In this document: positions 42,711 to 52,010 of the stretch, in pieces
Position numbering within the stretch: position 1 is the first letter of the stretch
Layout of the letters: each line of letters begins with the position of its first letter
NCBI GenBank assembly: GCA_032128395.1
Contig: JAQBGV010000073.1
Coordinates: 1 to 52,242 of the forward strand
Source of the DNA: JAQBGV01 sp032128395
GTDB lineage: Bacteria; Planctomycetota; UBA8108; UBA1146
Direction: 5' to 3'
DNA length: 52,242 nucleotides
Position numbers and translations under genes: made by a program
The notes under the pieces: generated by a model
Seen by the model: only the letters and a program-made list of their open reading frames with translations
What the model was told of the DNA's origin: nothing
Databases searched by the model: none

Positions 42711-44078
42711 TCAGAGCAATAGGTCGAGGTACTGGTGCTGCGGTCCGCTGAGGCCGCTCCATCCCGGGATCACGGTGTCGAGGGCAGTCGCCGCGCCGAG
42801 GTGACGATCGACGATCTCGGCGTAGATCGACAGGAAGCTGGTCTTCTGGGCGACGTAGCGCGGGGGGTTCCCGACGCTGAACATGTCGCCGTTCGCCCAG
42901 GTGGAGGAGTCGCAGTTGTAGACCGCGCCGTTGATCGCTCCGCCGGCGCAGAAGGCGCAACTCGCCTCGCCGTGGTCGGTGCCGGCGCTGCCGTTCTCGG
43001 CGCTGGTGCGGCCGAACTCGCTCACCGCCAGCACCACGGTGTCCGGCCAGATGTTGTTCAGAGTATCGAGGCGGATCGAGTGGAACGCCCGCGAGATCCC
43101 GCGAAGATTCTCACCCTGCGACCCGCCGAGGATCCCCTGGTTCGAGTGGGTGTCGAAACTGCCGAGCTCGACTCCGGCGACCCGGCAGTCGGTCTCCTTG
43201 AGGAGTTGCACTGCGTTCTTCACCTGGCGGAAGAAAGTCTGCATGCGGCCGTCGAAATTGTCGGGACTGGTCGAGTCTGGATAGAACGCGCCGTTGTCGG
43301 GGACGTAGGTGGTCTCGTCGATCCCCGCCACTTCGAGGGCGTCGAGGCTCGATGCCATCGCAACTCCGGTGTCGCGGACACGCTCGTCGTAGTCGGTCGC
43401 ATCCGGATCGCGGCTGTAGACGCCGAGGAGACCCGAACCGGTCCCACCGCCGGAGGGGGCGGCGCCGATCATCTTGAGATCGATCGGATCCGAGCCGAGC
43501 CGGTAGGAATCGATCGTGCGCATGTGGATCAGCGCGCGGTCGCCGCGGAACGCCACCTGCATATTGTTCGAAACGCTGACCGCTGGAATCACGTGGTTGG
43601 CCAGGGCGGGATCGCTGTCGACGAATCGGTTGAGCCACCCCTCCTCGATCTCGGACGCCCCGGAGATCGAGGGCATCGCATTCTCCCAGAGCTGCTGACT
43701 CGTGAAGTGCGACCGCGATTGGTTGTCGTAGGCGATCCGGTGCATCACCGCGAGGTCGCCGGTCGTGTACACGTCCTTCATCAACTGCATCGAAGGGTGC
43801 AGGGCCGCGAACCCGTTCAGGTCGTGAGCCTGGGCGGGGTTGACGAAGAGACTCGGTCGATTGGTGGTGTTGTACGCGTTGTCTCCGAACGGGATCACCG
43901 TGTTGATCCCGTCGTTCCCGCCGCGCATGAAGATCACGAGCAACTTCTTCGGATTACCGGGACCTTGCCCGTGCAGGCGCGAATAGAGGAATGGGTTCCC
44001 GAGGATCGGGGAGAGAGCGCCGAGCGCCAGCCCGGTGCCTCCGAGTCGCAGGAATCCGCGTCGGTTGAGAGGGGCCAT
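42711..44078 (-). CDS. Tat-exported DUF1501 protein
   Basis: 455 residues, AGGAGG before the ATG. The twin-arginine signal is NRRGFLRLGGTGLALGAL. KKLLVIFMRGGNDGINTV, GVELGSFDTHSNQG and LAVSEFGRTSAENGSAGTDH are the sulfatase-fold-like metal-site motifs of DUF1501. The family has a phosphatase/sulfatase-like fold, is exported, and is usually encoded next to a DUF1800 protein, as here (10 bases downstream of it). Biochemical role is unknown; in Planctomycetes both families are much expanded. Co-transcription with the DUF1800 gene is very likely. Confidence 0.9.
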   Translation of the reverse strand: MAPLNRRGFLRLGGTGLALGALSPILGNPFLYSRLHGQGPGNPKKLLVIFMRGGNDGINTVIPFGDNAYNTTNRPSLFVNPAQAHDLNGFAALHPSMQLMKDVYTTGDLAVMHRIAYDNQSRSHFTSQQLWENAMPSISGASEIEEGWLNRFVDSDPALANHVIPAVSVSNNMQVAFRGDRALIHMRTIDSYRLGSDPIDLKMIGAAPSGGGTGSGLLGVYSRDPDATDYDERVRDTGVAMASSLDALEVAGIDETTYVPDNGAFYPDSTSPDNFDGRMQTFFRQVKNAVQLLKETDCRVAGVELGSFDTHSNQGILGGSQGENLRGISRAFHSIRLDTLNNIWPDTVVLAVSEFGRTSAENGSAGTDHGEASCAFCAGGAINGAVYNCDSSTWANGDMFSVGNPPRYVAQKTSFLSIYAEIVDRHLGAATALDTVIPGWSGLSGPQHQYLDLLL

Positions 44079-44088
44079 CGTCGTCCTC

Positions 44089-45990
44089 CTACTGCTTCAT
44101 CGCCTGCGGCCAACTGCGCAGGAACGTCAAGAACTTGCGGAGGTGAAGATCGTAGGCCGGGGTCCCCGGGACGAGAACGAGGGGGTTCCCGAGCGGATTT
44201 CCGAGATCGCCGGTCGAGAAGAAATCGAGCGCGATCGCTTCGTCGATGGGGTTGTAGCCCTCGGGGAGCATCAGCTCGAGCCAGAACGTGACCACCTCGG
44301 TCGGATTGGATTCGTCGATCGAAGGGTTGGCCGCGAGTTGGATCAGTCGCGGGTCGTAGGTGAGCTCCGACGATCCCTGATAGATGATCTCGTTGAAGTG
44401 AACCGTATCGACCAGCTTGCTCGTGCCGATCCAGTCGTTCCCTACCTCGGGATAGCCGTCCGGGGTGCCGAAGTTCAGCACCACGTGGCTCAGATTCGCG
44501 ACGGCGACGAGGATCTGCTGCGCGTTCGTCGTCTCGCCCTCGAGCATCCGGACCGTTGCGAGCATCGACTCCATCGGGGTCTTGACCTTGTTCCACCGAT
44601 ACGTGGTGCCGCGAAATTCCGCGCTGTCGAGGATGGTTTGCATCACCGCGCCGACCTCGCCGCCGGTCCCGAGCCAGGTGCCGATGCACGCGGCGACCAG
44701 CGACAGCGGAGGTTCATCGGAGACGAACTTCTGGATCAGCTTCGTCGATACGTACTGCGCGGTCTGCGAGGTCACCGCGAGGTGCGCGATCACCTCGAAC
44801 CCCTCATCCACGCCGGCGAGGCCTCCGGGGATCCCCGCGGGGATGCTCAGGGGGTAGCTCGTGTTCGTGAACAGACTCTTCGCCCCGTAGTCGTGATTCG
44901 CAGGTTCGAAGTGGAAGCTCCACACACCTGTCGTCGAGTTGTTCGGCAGGCACGCGGCGTGGGGATCGCCCACGTCCACCGGATCGACCTTGCAGATCGT
45001 CCACCCCGTGAAGACGCGGGCCACCTGCTCGACGTCGTTCTGGCTGTATCCACCGCCGACTCCGACCGTGTGCAACTCGAGGAGTTCACGGGCGTAGTTC
45101 TCGTTCGGATCCCCCGCGATGTTCGAGATGTTGTCGAGGTAGACGAGCATCGTCGGGCTGGTGGCGCTCGCGATCACCAGATCTTCGAAGGAACCGAGTG
45201 CGAGGGTACGAAACGCCTCATCCTCGGCCGATTCGAGCTCCATCGCGGCGATCCGGCTGTCGGGAAGGCCGCCTCCGTCGTACACCGAACCACCGTCGAG
45301 GTTCTGCAGGAAGCCTCGAAGCGTCCAGAAGTACGTGTTGAAGTGATTCGACCAGAAGTCGGTCATCTGCTCGAGGAGTTGCCGGTTCGAGTAGCGACCA
45401 CGGATGAGCACGTGACGGTAGTAGTTGACATAGGTCGCGGAGATCGGGAGTGCGGCGATCTTCGCTGCGACCTGCGGATTCTCCGGTATCGAGAGTGGAT
45501 CGAGCTGAGTGGCGATGAACGTATCCGCACCGATCGTCTCGATCTCGATCAACTCGGTCGGGGTCGGACCGTAGGCGATCCGGCGGAGGATGTGGGAGCC
45601 GGCTGCCCGGTCGGTCGGAGGCGCGCAGATGTCGGAGTTGAGGCAGCCGAGAACCAAGTCGTTCGTCGGATCCGGGCCGCAGGCGGGAAAGGGAGCGGGT
45701 GGGGGTGGTGCGAAGAGGAACAAGTACGCGAAGAGCACGATCGGATCGGCGATGTTGACCGACTCGTCGTCGTTCGTATCCGCCGCATCCATGCAATCCA
45801 GAGAAGCCGACAAGAACAGGTAATCGAGGACGCGGATCCCGTCGGCGAGATTGACCATTCCGTCGATGTTCGCGTCCCCCCGCACGAAGGACTTGTACCC
45901 GGACTGAGCGTCCGCGAACGGAGCCGCCGTCGCGATCAGAGACATGATCAGCAGTGTGCGAAAGACGGCCCGGGCGGGGGGTCTCTTCAC
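44089..45990 (-). CDS. DUF1800 protein with N-terminal dockerin-like module
   Basis: 633 residues from the GTG at 45990, which has GGAGG seven bases upstream. The signal peptide ends AAPFADAQ. Residues ~33-110 are a dockerin-like Ca-binding pair (RGDANIDGMVNLADGIRVL; DTNDDESVNIADPIVLF) and its Pro-rich CGPDPTND tail, here placed before the catalytic-type domain. From ~125 the DUF1800 body runs to the end: SHILRRIAYGPTPTEL, LLEQMTDFWSNHFNTY, NENYARELLELHTVG and RVFTGW. It is partner of the DUF1501 protein. The pair is probably exported and surface-located. The position of the dockerin differs from all other copies in the window. Confidence 0.9.
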   Translation of the reverse strand: MKRPPARAVFRTLLIMSLIATAAPFADAQSGYKSFVRGDANIDGMVNLADGIRVLDYLFLSASLDCMDAADTNDDESVNIADPIVLFAYLFLFAPPPPAPFPACGPDPTNDLVLGCLNSDICAPPTDRAAGSHILRRIAYGPTPTELIEIETIGADTFIATQLDPLSIPENPQVAAKIAALPISATYVNYYRHVLIRGRYSNRQLLEQMTDFWSNHFNTYFWTLRGFLQNLDGGSVYDGGGLPDSRIAAMELESAEDEAFRTLALGSFEDLVIASATSPTMLVYLDNISNIAGDPNENYARELLELHTVGVGGGYSQNDVEQVARVFTGWTICKVDPVDVGDPHAACLPNNSTTGVWSFHFEPANHDYGAKSLFTNTSYPLSIPAGIPGGLAGVDEGFEVIAHLAVTSQTAQYVSTKLIQKFVSDEPPLSLVAACIGTWLGTGGEVGAVMQTILDSAEFRGTTYRWNKVKTPMESMLATVRMLEGETTNAQQILVAVANLSHVVLNFGTPDGYPEVGNDWIGTSKLVDTVHFNEIIYQGSSELTYDPRLIQLAANPSIDESNPTEVVTFWLELMLPEGYNPIDEAIALDFFSTGDLGNPLGNPLVLVPGTPAYDLHLRKFLTFLRSWPQAMKQ

Positions 45991-46202
45991 GTCCCCACCT
46001 CCTCCCCATCGTCTGTCCAGCGTGAGCTGGGGTGTGAACAGCGAATAAGATCGGTCTCGGGAGCCCGCATGGGTGTGCGCTGCGGTCCGGGTGGACCCGG
46101 GGCGCCCCATGCCATTTTGGGATGCCCACGCCATTTCGGGATCATAGCCGAGCGACCCCGGGGTGCAATCGTCCACCGCCGTGGGCCCGAGCCGCAACCG
46201 TG

Positions 46203-46221
46203 GGGCGGGCAGAACCCGCCC
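46203..46221 (-). terminator. Possible terminator after the HemN-like gene
   Basis: GGGCGGG (46203-46209) and CCCGCCC (46215-46221) form a perfect 7-bp stem with a 5-base loop, 26 bases beyond the minus-strand stop. There is no T run, so this is only a candidate. The rest of 45991-46247 shows a short direct repeat (GCCATTTTGGGA/GCCATTTCGGGA) and no gene. Confidence 0.35.
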
Positions 46222-46247
46222 TGGCACCCCTCGAGGGCTCGCCCCCT

Positions 46248-47453
46248 CTACCGTGGCGTCCCCCGGCGCTGAGGGTCGAAGCACCCCGCCACATCCTCGA
46301 TGAGCAGCTGGCCGAGCGTGGTCGCTTCGATGCGGTCCTGGTCGAATTCGACCAGGCCGTCGTACTGTCTCTCCTCGATCTCGCCGAGTTCGATCTGGAA
46401 GTGATGGATGAAGTCGAGGCGGAACTCCCGCTCGATCTCGACGACCTCCACCCTTCCCCGTCCGAGGAGGGACCGGATCAATTTCCCACGCAGGATCTCC
46501 TCCGGGTCGGGACGAGAGTCGGTGCCGACCGGGACCTGACCGTGGTCGATCGCGTGCGCCCACCGGGCGCGGTCGGTCGTGTTCCGAGAGGAGTGCACAC
46601 CCGCTCGCCGGATCGCCCCCGGCCCGAACCCCAGTCGGATCATCGCGTCGTCGAGAGGATCGAGGCCAGGGAACGCTGTGCCGCGGGAGAACCGCCGGGG
46701 TACGGGAGACACGAACCCGGACTGACGCAGCGAGGCAGAGGCGACCAGTCCAGCTCCGATCCGTTGGCTGAGGAGGTCGTGCGACGAGCGCCCGTCCGAG
46801 CGCCCATCCCCCCCGAGAGCACAGAGAACGATCGCGTCGAGCCCGTCGGGTGACAGTAGCGCTCCGTCAGAGTGTCCCAGTTCATCGGTCCTCAGGTCCG
46901 CCGCGATCGCCGCGAACCCGATCCGGCGCAGTTCGGGAACCAGGGGGGCGAGTCGCTCCGCCTGGAGATCACGATAGTGAAGATGGGTGCACCCCGCCTC
47001 GCGGACACCTTCGAGATCGCGGAGGCTCGGCTCCAGGGAGAGCTGGAACACGACCGGGGTCTCGGTGGAGGGGCGGAAGGGTCTTCGCACTTCTCGGATG
47101 AGCGCGGCGAGCTCGTCTCCGAGCCACGGAGAGTCGAGGCAGATCTCGATCCGCGCCAAAGGTCGGGCGCGCAGCGCGGGAACCCGCAGGAGCATGCTCT
47201 CGAACTCGAGCCGAAGGCGATCGAGATCGTCCCGGCGGGAGTCGTCCGCGAGACCCTCGAAACGAAGCACCAGCGGAGCGATGCCACGCTCCTCGACAGA
47301 TCGGTCGAATCGACTCGGGTCCGATACCGCATTCCACCGATCGGGGTGGGGATACTCGAAGGAGAGGGATCCGGGGCGCACGCGGTCAAGGACCCGATCG
47401 GGGATCTTCTTCCGAGCGAGCATCGGGGACATCTCGTTTGTTTCTTTCGCCAT
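46248..47453 (-). CDS. HemN-like protein lacking the radical-SAM cysteines
   Basis: 401 residues; the start at 47453 is weakly supported and 47432 is an alternative. The C-terminal ~110 residues clearly match the HemN C-terminal domain (EFRLDFIHHFQIELGEIEER; DGLVEFDQDRIEATTLGQLL; DVAGCFD). The middle resembles the radical-SAM TIM-barrel part (LEGVREAGCTHLHYRDLQ; LRRIGFAAIAADLRTDEL). Where HemN has PLSLYVHIPFC-x(3)-C-x-x-C, this protein has PLVLRFEGLADDSRRD: no CxxxCxxC anywhere. It therefore cannot hold the 4Fe-4S cluster and is not a coproporphyrinogen dehydrogenase. A pseudoenzyme with a binding or regulatory role is likely. It is divergent from rmuC. Confidence 0.8.
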   Translation of the reverse strand: MAKETNEMSPMLARKKIPDRVLDRVRPGSLSFEYPHPDRWNAVSDPSRFDRSVEERGIAPLVLRFEGLADDSRRDDLDRLRLEFESMLLRVPALRARPLARIEICLDSPWLGDELAALIREVRRPFRPSTETPVVFQLSLEPSLRDLEGVREAGCTHLHYRDLQAERLAPLVPELRRIGFAAIAADLRTDELGHSDGALLSPDGLDAIVLCALGGDGRSDGRSSHDLLSQRIGAGLVASASLRQSGFVSPVPRRFSRGTAFPGLDPLDDAMIRLGFGPGAIRRAGVHSSRNTTDRARWAHAIDHGQVPVGTDSRPDPEEILRGKLIRSLLGRGRVEVVEIEREFRLDFIHHFQIELGEIEERQYDGLVEFDQDRIEATTLGQLLIEDVAGCFDPQRRGTPR

Positions 47454-47677
47454 CGCCGAAGGCCCGATTCCGGCGGTCGGGAACGATCGCGGCGTCGTTC
47501 CCGTCCCTGGGTGTTTTTTTCGTCTCGGGTGGCGATCCCCCGGAGAGGCGCCGCCTGTGGAGGCGTAGAAGCATCGACCGTGCCGGTGGAGGGGGGGCGA
47601 GCGATGGGCTATCGTTCCGACCGCACCGCCACCGCCAGCTCTCACGCCGGGGGGGTCGTGACCGCGAGGAAAGTTCG

Positions 47678-48964
47678 ATGGATCCAGTGCTGTTCGCTCT
47701 CCTGGGACTTCTCGTCGGCGGCGGGCTCGGCTACGCCCTCTCCCGGCGGATGGCCCGGGAAGACGCCGAAAAACTCTCCGATGAGCTCGAGGTCGAGCGC
47801 CGTGCCGCCGGCGAGGCCCGCGAGGCCCTCGCGCACGAGACCGCTCGGCGGGAGGCGCTCGAGGTGGCTCGTTCGGACGACGAGACCCGCCGCCGCGAGC
47901 TCGAATCGACCTTTCGCGCCCTCTCCGCCGAGGCGCTGAAGGCGAGCAACGTCCAATTCCTCCAGCTCGCCAAGGAGAGCCTCGCGAAGACCGAGCAGTA
48001 CCACACCCAGGAACTCGAAAAGCGCCAGCAGGCGATCGAGCACCTGGTGAAGCCCCTCGGAGAAGGCCTCGAAAAGCTCGGGAAGTTCACCTCCGAACTC
48101 GAACGGAAGCGTCAAGAGGCCTACGGCGAGCTCCGCACCCGTCTCGAACAACTCTCCACCACCACCCAGGACCTCGGCCGCCACTCCAGCGCGCTCGCCA
48201 CAGCGCTGCGAGGGAGCTCGCAGGCGCGGGGCCGCTGGGGAGAGATCGCCTTGCGGAACATCGTCGAGTTCGCGGGGATGACCGAACATTGCGACTTCGT
48301 CGAGCAGGTGACCGACCAAGCGGGGAATCGACCGGACATGATCGTGCGTCTCCCCGGCGGCGGCATGATCCCGGTCGATGCGAAGGTCCCCTTCGCCGAC
48401 TACGAGCAGGCGTGTCGCGAGGAGGATCCGACGCGCCGCGCGGCGTTCCTCGATGCTCATGCGCTCGCACTGCGCGACAAGGTCCGAGAGCTTGCGCGCA
48501 AGGACTACGCCGCGCAGCTCGAAGGCGATATCGACTTCACCGTGATGTTCGTCCCGGCGGAGCCGATCCTTGCGGCCGCCCTCGAGCGGAACCCCGACAT
48601 CTATTCCGACGCCCTCGCCCGCAAGATTCTCCCGGTCTCGCCGGTGACTCTCATCGCGCTGCTGCGAACCGTCGGGATCTACTGGCAGCAGGATCGGATG
48701 GCCGAGAACGCCGAACATATCTGGGTCGAGGCGAAGGAGCTCCAGCGTCGGCTGGTCACGTTCGCGGAACACCTCGGGCGGATTCGGAAGGGGTTGGTCT
48801 CGGCCCTGGAGGGCTACAACGACGCGATCGGTTCCTACAAGGGGAGGGTCCTCCCGCAGGGACGAAAGATCGAGGAGCTGGGTGCGGTGCATGACGAGAA
48901 GCGCCGCATCGACAGTCAGGAAGAGATCGAGGTGGTGATTCGCCGGATCCCTGAGGTGGGATAG
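47678..48964 (+). CDS. rmuC: DNA recombination protein RmuC
   Basis: 428 residues from the ATG at 47678, with GAGGAAAG upstream. One N-terminal membrane helix (LFALLGLLVGGGLGYALSRRM) precedes a coiled-coil rich in Glu/Arg/Ala to about residue 170. The conserved RmuC nuclease-fold core follows: SSQARGRWGEIALRNIVEF, RPDMIVRLPGGGMIPVDAKV, LARKDYAAQLEGDIDFTVMF and SPVTLIALLRTVGIYWQQD. RmuC restrains inversion/recombination and is linked to DNA-break handling and phage defence in some bacteria. It stands alone here; the 224-base upstream gap holds promoters for it and the HemN-like gene. Confidence 0.95.
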   Translation: MDPVLFALLGLLVGGGLGYALSRRMAREDAEKLSDELEVERRAAGEAREALAHETARREALEVARSDDETRRRELESTFRALSAEALKASNVQFLQLAKESLAKTEQYHTQELEKRQQAIEHLVKPLGEGLEKLGKFTSELERKRQEAYGELRTRLEQLSTTTQDLGRHSSALATALRGSSQARGRWGEIALRNIVEFAGMTEHCDFVEQVTDQAGNRPDMIVRLPGGGMIPVDAKVPFADYEQACREEDPTRRAAFLDAHALALRDKVRELARKDYAAQLEGDIDFTVMFVPAEPILAAALERNPDIYSDALARKILPVSPVTLIALLRTVGIYWQQDRMAENAEHIWVEAKELQRRLVTFAEHLGRIRKGLVSALEGYNDAIGSYKGRVLPQGRKIEELGAVHDEKRRIDSQEEIEVVIRRIPEVG

Positions 48965-49070
48965 ACGGCGGGGATGGGGCAGGAGCCCTTCCGACGTCGA
49001 CCACCCACGTGATACTCTTCGGTCACCCCCTCCGATTCCGGAGGGGAGCCCGCGAAAGGGACCCCGACCG

Positions 49071-50117
49071 ATGGTGCTCTTCTCCATACTGCTCACTCTC
49101 TTGGCTCCCCCCGCCGCCGCCGGCCTCTCGGCCGACGGGCCGCCGGTCGCCCCCGTACTTCGTTTCTCCGGCAACGAGGTCGCCTACGGCGATCTCCTCC
49201 AGGGCGAGGTTACGGAAAAGGAGCTGAAGATCTTCAACGACGGCGATGCGCCCTTGGTCATCACCACGGCGACCCCCAGCTGCGGCTGCACGACCGTGGT
49301 CTCATTCGACCGCGAGATCGCCCCTGGAACCGCGGGCACGGTGCGATTCCAGATCGACAGCAAGAAGATCAAGCCGGGAGAGAGCAACAAGCGGATCCAG
49401 TTCGCCACGAACGACCCCAAGCAGCCGCTGGCGGGGTACTACTTCTCGGCCGAGGTCATCTCCCTCTACCGCACCGACCCTCGCGAGATCCGAGTCTCGG
49501 GGCTCTTCGACAGCGAGAAGTCGGCGACGATCCGTCTGGTCGGGATCACCGAATACGGGTTCACGCTGATGGGGATCCGTTCTCGGGGGCAGATGTTCGA
49601 GGTCGAAGACTTCGAGGAGATCGATGAACGCACCTACCAGGTGAAGATCGTGGTCGGCCCCGCCTCCGCGCCCGGGAAGACGCGGGACCCGCTCGACCTC
49701 CTCATCGAGGTCAAGGACGGGCGTCAGATCCAGGTCGGCCAGTGGGTGAACATCGAGCACCTCGACCCCGTGCTCGTCGCCCCCGACCGCGCCCTGCAGT
49801 TCAACAACGCCGACACCGACCGGCTCCTCGTCGCCGGTGCGCCCCCCGTCGTCAAGACCGTCACCCTCCGCAGCCGAGATGCCGAGCGTCCCCTCCAGGT
49901 GCTCTCTGCTCGACTCGAGGACTTGCCCGAGGGTGCCTTCTCGGTCGAGGTCCACCCGATCGTGGTCGGGAGCCACTACACCGTCCAGGTCTCGCTCCCC
50001 GCCTATCGTGCCGAGGCGTTCCTGATGGGGAAGCTCGTGATCGAGACCGACGCCGCAGTCGAACCGATCCGGACCCTCGACCTGCGGGCGAAGTTCGGCC
50101 GAAAAACCGGAGAGTAG
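49071..50117 (+). CDS. Exported DUF1573 protein
   Basis: 348 residues. Signal peptide MVLFSILLTLLAPPAAAG. The N-terminal ~110 residues are the DUF1573 domain: AYGDLLQGEVTEKELKIFND (family D/Y-G-x-I-x-x-G), then VITTATPSCGCTTV and a closing DPKQPLAGYYF. The remainder appears to be two further Ig/MSP-like beta-sandwiches. These proteins are periplasmic or surface-attached and function is unknown; the CGCT motif is the family hallmark. The same-direction genes downstream are a DsbD N-terminal-like protein and a peroxiredoxin-like protein, suggesting an envelope redox or folding unit. Confidence 0.85.
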   Translation: MVLFSILLTLLAPPAAAGLSADGPPVAPVLRFSGNEVAYGDLLQGEVTEKELKIFNDGDAPLVITTATPSCGCTTVVSFDREIAPGTAGTVRFQIDSKKIKPGESNKRIQFATNDPKQPLAGYYFSAEVISLYRTDPREIRVSGLFDSEKSATIRLVGITEYGFTLMGIRSRGQMFEVEDFEEIDERTYQVKIVVGPASAPGKTRDPLDLLIEVKDGRQIQVGQWVNIEHLDPVLVAPDRALQFNNADTDRLLVAGAPPVVKTVTLRSRDAERPLQVLSARLEDLPEGAFSVEVHPIVVGSHYTVQVSLPAYRAEAFLMGKLVIETDAAVEPIRTLDLRAKFGRKTGE

Positions 50118-50353
50118 GGGAAAGCGACCCCCACCTCCTCCCCTCCGAAGCATCGGCAGGTAGTTCGGGCTTCTTCGAGGGTCCGGCTTGTTCCTCCCCG
50201 TGAGATCACGGATGCTACTCCCGCGTCTTCCCTCCCTGGCCGTGGCTCGGGACAGAGCTGTGGCTCGGTGCGGAATTTCGCGCGAGGGGGAACGGTCTCG
50301 GTCGAGTGACCGTTCGAACCCCCCGTTGGGCTCTCCACCGGAGGTTCTCAGTC

Positions 50354-51244
50354 TTGATCAGCCGATTCCGAAGCCCTTTCCACGCAGCATTCTGGGCCCT
50401 CCTCCTCACCGTGATCCCCAGCGGGCTCTTCGGCGGCGCGGGCGACCCCGCGCCCTCGGATGAACCCGCTCAGGTTCGCTTGATCGCCGATGTCTCCTCG
50501 TTCTCGCCGGGGGAGAAGTTCAAACTCGGTGTGCTGTTCACCATCGAGGACCACTGGCACACCTACTGGCACAGCGCCCGCGAGGGGGGAATCGGGACCC
50601 AGGTCGCCTGGGGGCTCCCGGACGGCTGGATCGCTGGGCCGGTCCAGTGGCCGATTCCGAAGCGGTTCATCCTCCCCGGTCCTCTCGTCGCCTACGGGTA
50701 CGAGAAGCAGGTCCTCTTGGTGAGCGAAGTCACAGTCCCCGAGGATTTCTCGGAGGGCTCCGTGACGATCGAGGCGGACCTCTCCTGGCTCGTCTGCAAG
50801 GAAACTTGCCTGATCGGCGAGGCGAAGCCCCAGATCACTCTCTCGCGCGGCAAGTCCGCACCTTCCCCCGAGGCCAAACGTTTCCAGGCCTGGGCCGGAA
50901 CAGTCCCACGGACCCCCGAACGCGCCGGGATCAGCGTCAGTGAGAGCTACCGGGCGGGCGAAAGGGGAGGGGAGTGGCAAGTGACACTCCGCTGGCCCGA
51001 AGGGGCGAGAGCGCCCGACCCCGACCAGCTGCGGGCGTTCCCGTTCGACTTCCCAGGTGGCGAGCTCGACGAGGGTCGGGTCGAGACCGATGGTCATCGG
51101 GCGGTGTTCACCTTCCGGGTCGAAGTGCACAATCCGGAATTCCGCGCGGAGCGGCTCGGCGCGGTGATCACTTGGTCGACCGAGAACGGGCCTTCCGAGA
51201 AGAGCGAGACCCGAGGGGTCCGTGTGGTCCGCGAGAAGAAGTAG
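50354..51244 (+). CDS. Stand-alone DsbD N-terminal (DsbD-alpha)-like exported protein
   Basis: About 296 residues from the TTG at 50354, with GGAGG nine bases upstream; the GTG at 50306 is the alternative but would add a non-signal extension. The signal peptide follows. WHTYWHSAREGGIGTQVAWG, GPVQWPIPKRF and ADLSWLVCKETCLIGEAKP are characteristic of the DsbD N-terminal Ig-like thiol domain, with Cys-x(3)-Cys instead of the longer spacing in E. coli DsbD. The transmembrane beta and thioredoxin gamma domains of DsbD are absent. It presumably relays or receives electrons in the periplasm with a partner encoded elsewhere or next door. Confidence 0.85.
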   Translation: MISRFRSPFHAAFWALLLTVIPSGLFGGAGDPAPSDEPAQVRLIADVSSFSPGEKFKLGVLFTIEDHWHTYWHSAREGGIGTQVAWGLPDGWIAGPVQWPIPKRFILPGPLVAYGYEKQVLLVSEVTVPEDFSEGSVTIEADLSWLVCKETCLIGEAKPQITLSRGKSAPSPEAKRFQAWAGTVPRTPERAGISVSESYRAGERGGEWQVTLRWPEGARAPDPDQLRAFPFDFPGGELDEGRVETDGHRAVFTFRVEVHNPEFRAERLGAVITWSTENGPSEKSETRGVRVVREKK

Positions 51245-51340
51245 ATCCGGCGGGGGTCCACTCCGGACGACCCGCCCCGAAGCAGTGAACCGAAACGGAG
51301 GGGCTTTGCGGTCACCCTCCGCTGAGAAAGGAAGTGAGTC

Positions 51341-51916
51341 ATGCGTCGATTCGTAGTCCTGGCCCTTCTCGTCGCCTCGCCGCTCCTCGTGGTGATGGCT
51401 GGCGACGAGGCCACGGATTCGAAGGCGGCGGCCAAAGCGGCCCCCGCCTTCACCCTCAAGGACACCCTAGGGAAGACCCACTCCCTCGATCAGTACAAGG
51501 ACAAGATCGTCGTCCTCGAATGGACCGAGCCCGGGTGTCCCTACATCGTGCGGCATTCGAAGGCCGGGACGATGAAGAAGATCGCGGCCGACTACAAAGA
51601 CAAGAACGTGGTCTTCCTCGGGATCTGCACGAGCAGCATGACCGAGTCGAAGGACATGGAGGCGTTCCGGAAAGAGCACAGTTTCAACTATCCGGTCCTG
51701 ATGGACGAAACCGGTGCGGTGGGGCATTCGTACGAGTCGACGAACACCCCGCACATGTTCATCCTTCAGAACGGGAAGATCGTCTACGAGGGTGCGATCG
51801 ACGATGACCAGAGAGGCCGCAAGGGAGCCGAGGCGAAGAACTTCGTCCGCGCCGCCCTCGACGAGCTGATCGCTGGGCAAGCAGTCACCACCGCGAAGAC
51901 GAAGCCGTATGGCTGA
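51341..51916 (+). CDS. Exported peroxiredoxin/TlpA-like thiol protein with single active Cys
   Basis: 191 residues, GAAAGGAAG before the ATG. The signal peptide ends VVMAGDE. The thioredoxin fold starts at ~35 with APAFTLKDTLGKTHSLDQYK and continues with KIVVLEWTEPGCPYIVRH (Cys66), VVFLGICTSSM and the cis-Pro loop STNTPHMFILQNGKIVYEG. The active-site Cys is followed by PYI rather than a second Cys, so it resembles the AhpC/TSA-redoxin group, in which one Cys acts alone or pairs with Cys97. It is 96 bases after the DsbD-like gene; together they may form an extracytoplasmic thiol relay. Confidence 0.85.
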   Translation: MRRFVVLALLVASPLLVVMAGDEATDSKAAAKAAPAFTLKDTLGKTHSLDQYKDKIVVLEWTEPGCPYIVRHSKAGTMKKIAADYKDKNVVFLGICTSSMTESKDMEAFRKEHSFNYPVLMDETGAVGHSYESTNTPHMFILQNGKIVYEGAIDDDQRGRKGAEAKNFVRAALDELIAGQAVTTAKTKPYG

Positions 51917-52010
51917 CAGGTCAAGTTCCCGAAGGCCCAGCCGGCGTCCTAGACGCTCGCTGATCCTCCGGAGCTCCTCTCGGTGAGGGGAGCATACCGT
52001 CGACCGCAGA
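51917..52010. other. Short intergenic stretch
   Basis: The leading part of the 326-base region after the last gene. No gene is visible. The rest of the region is the terminator and tandem repeat listed next. Confidence 0.5.
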
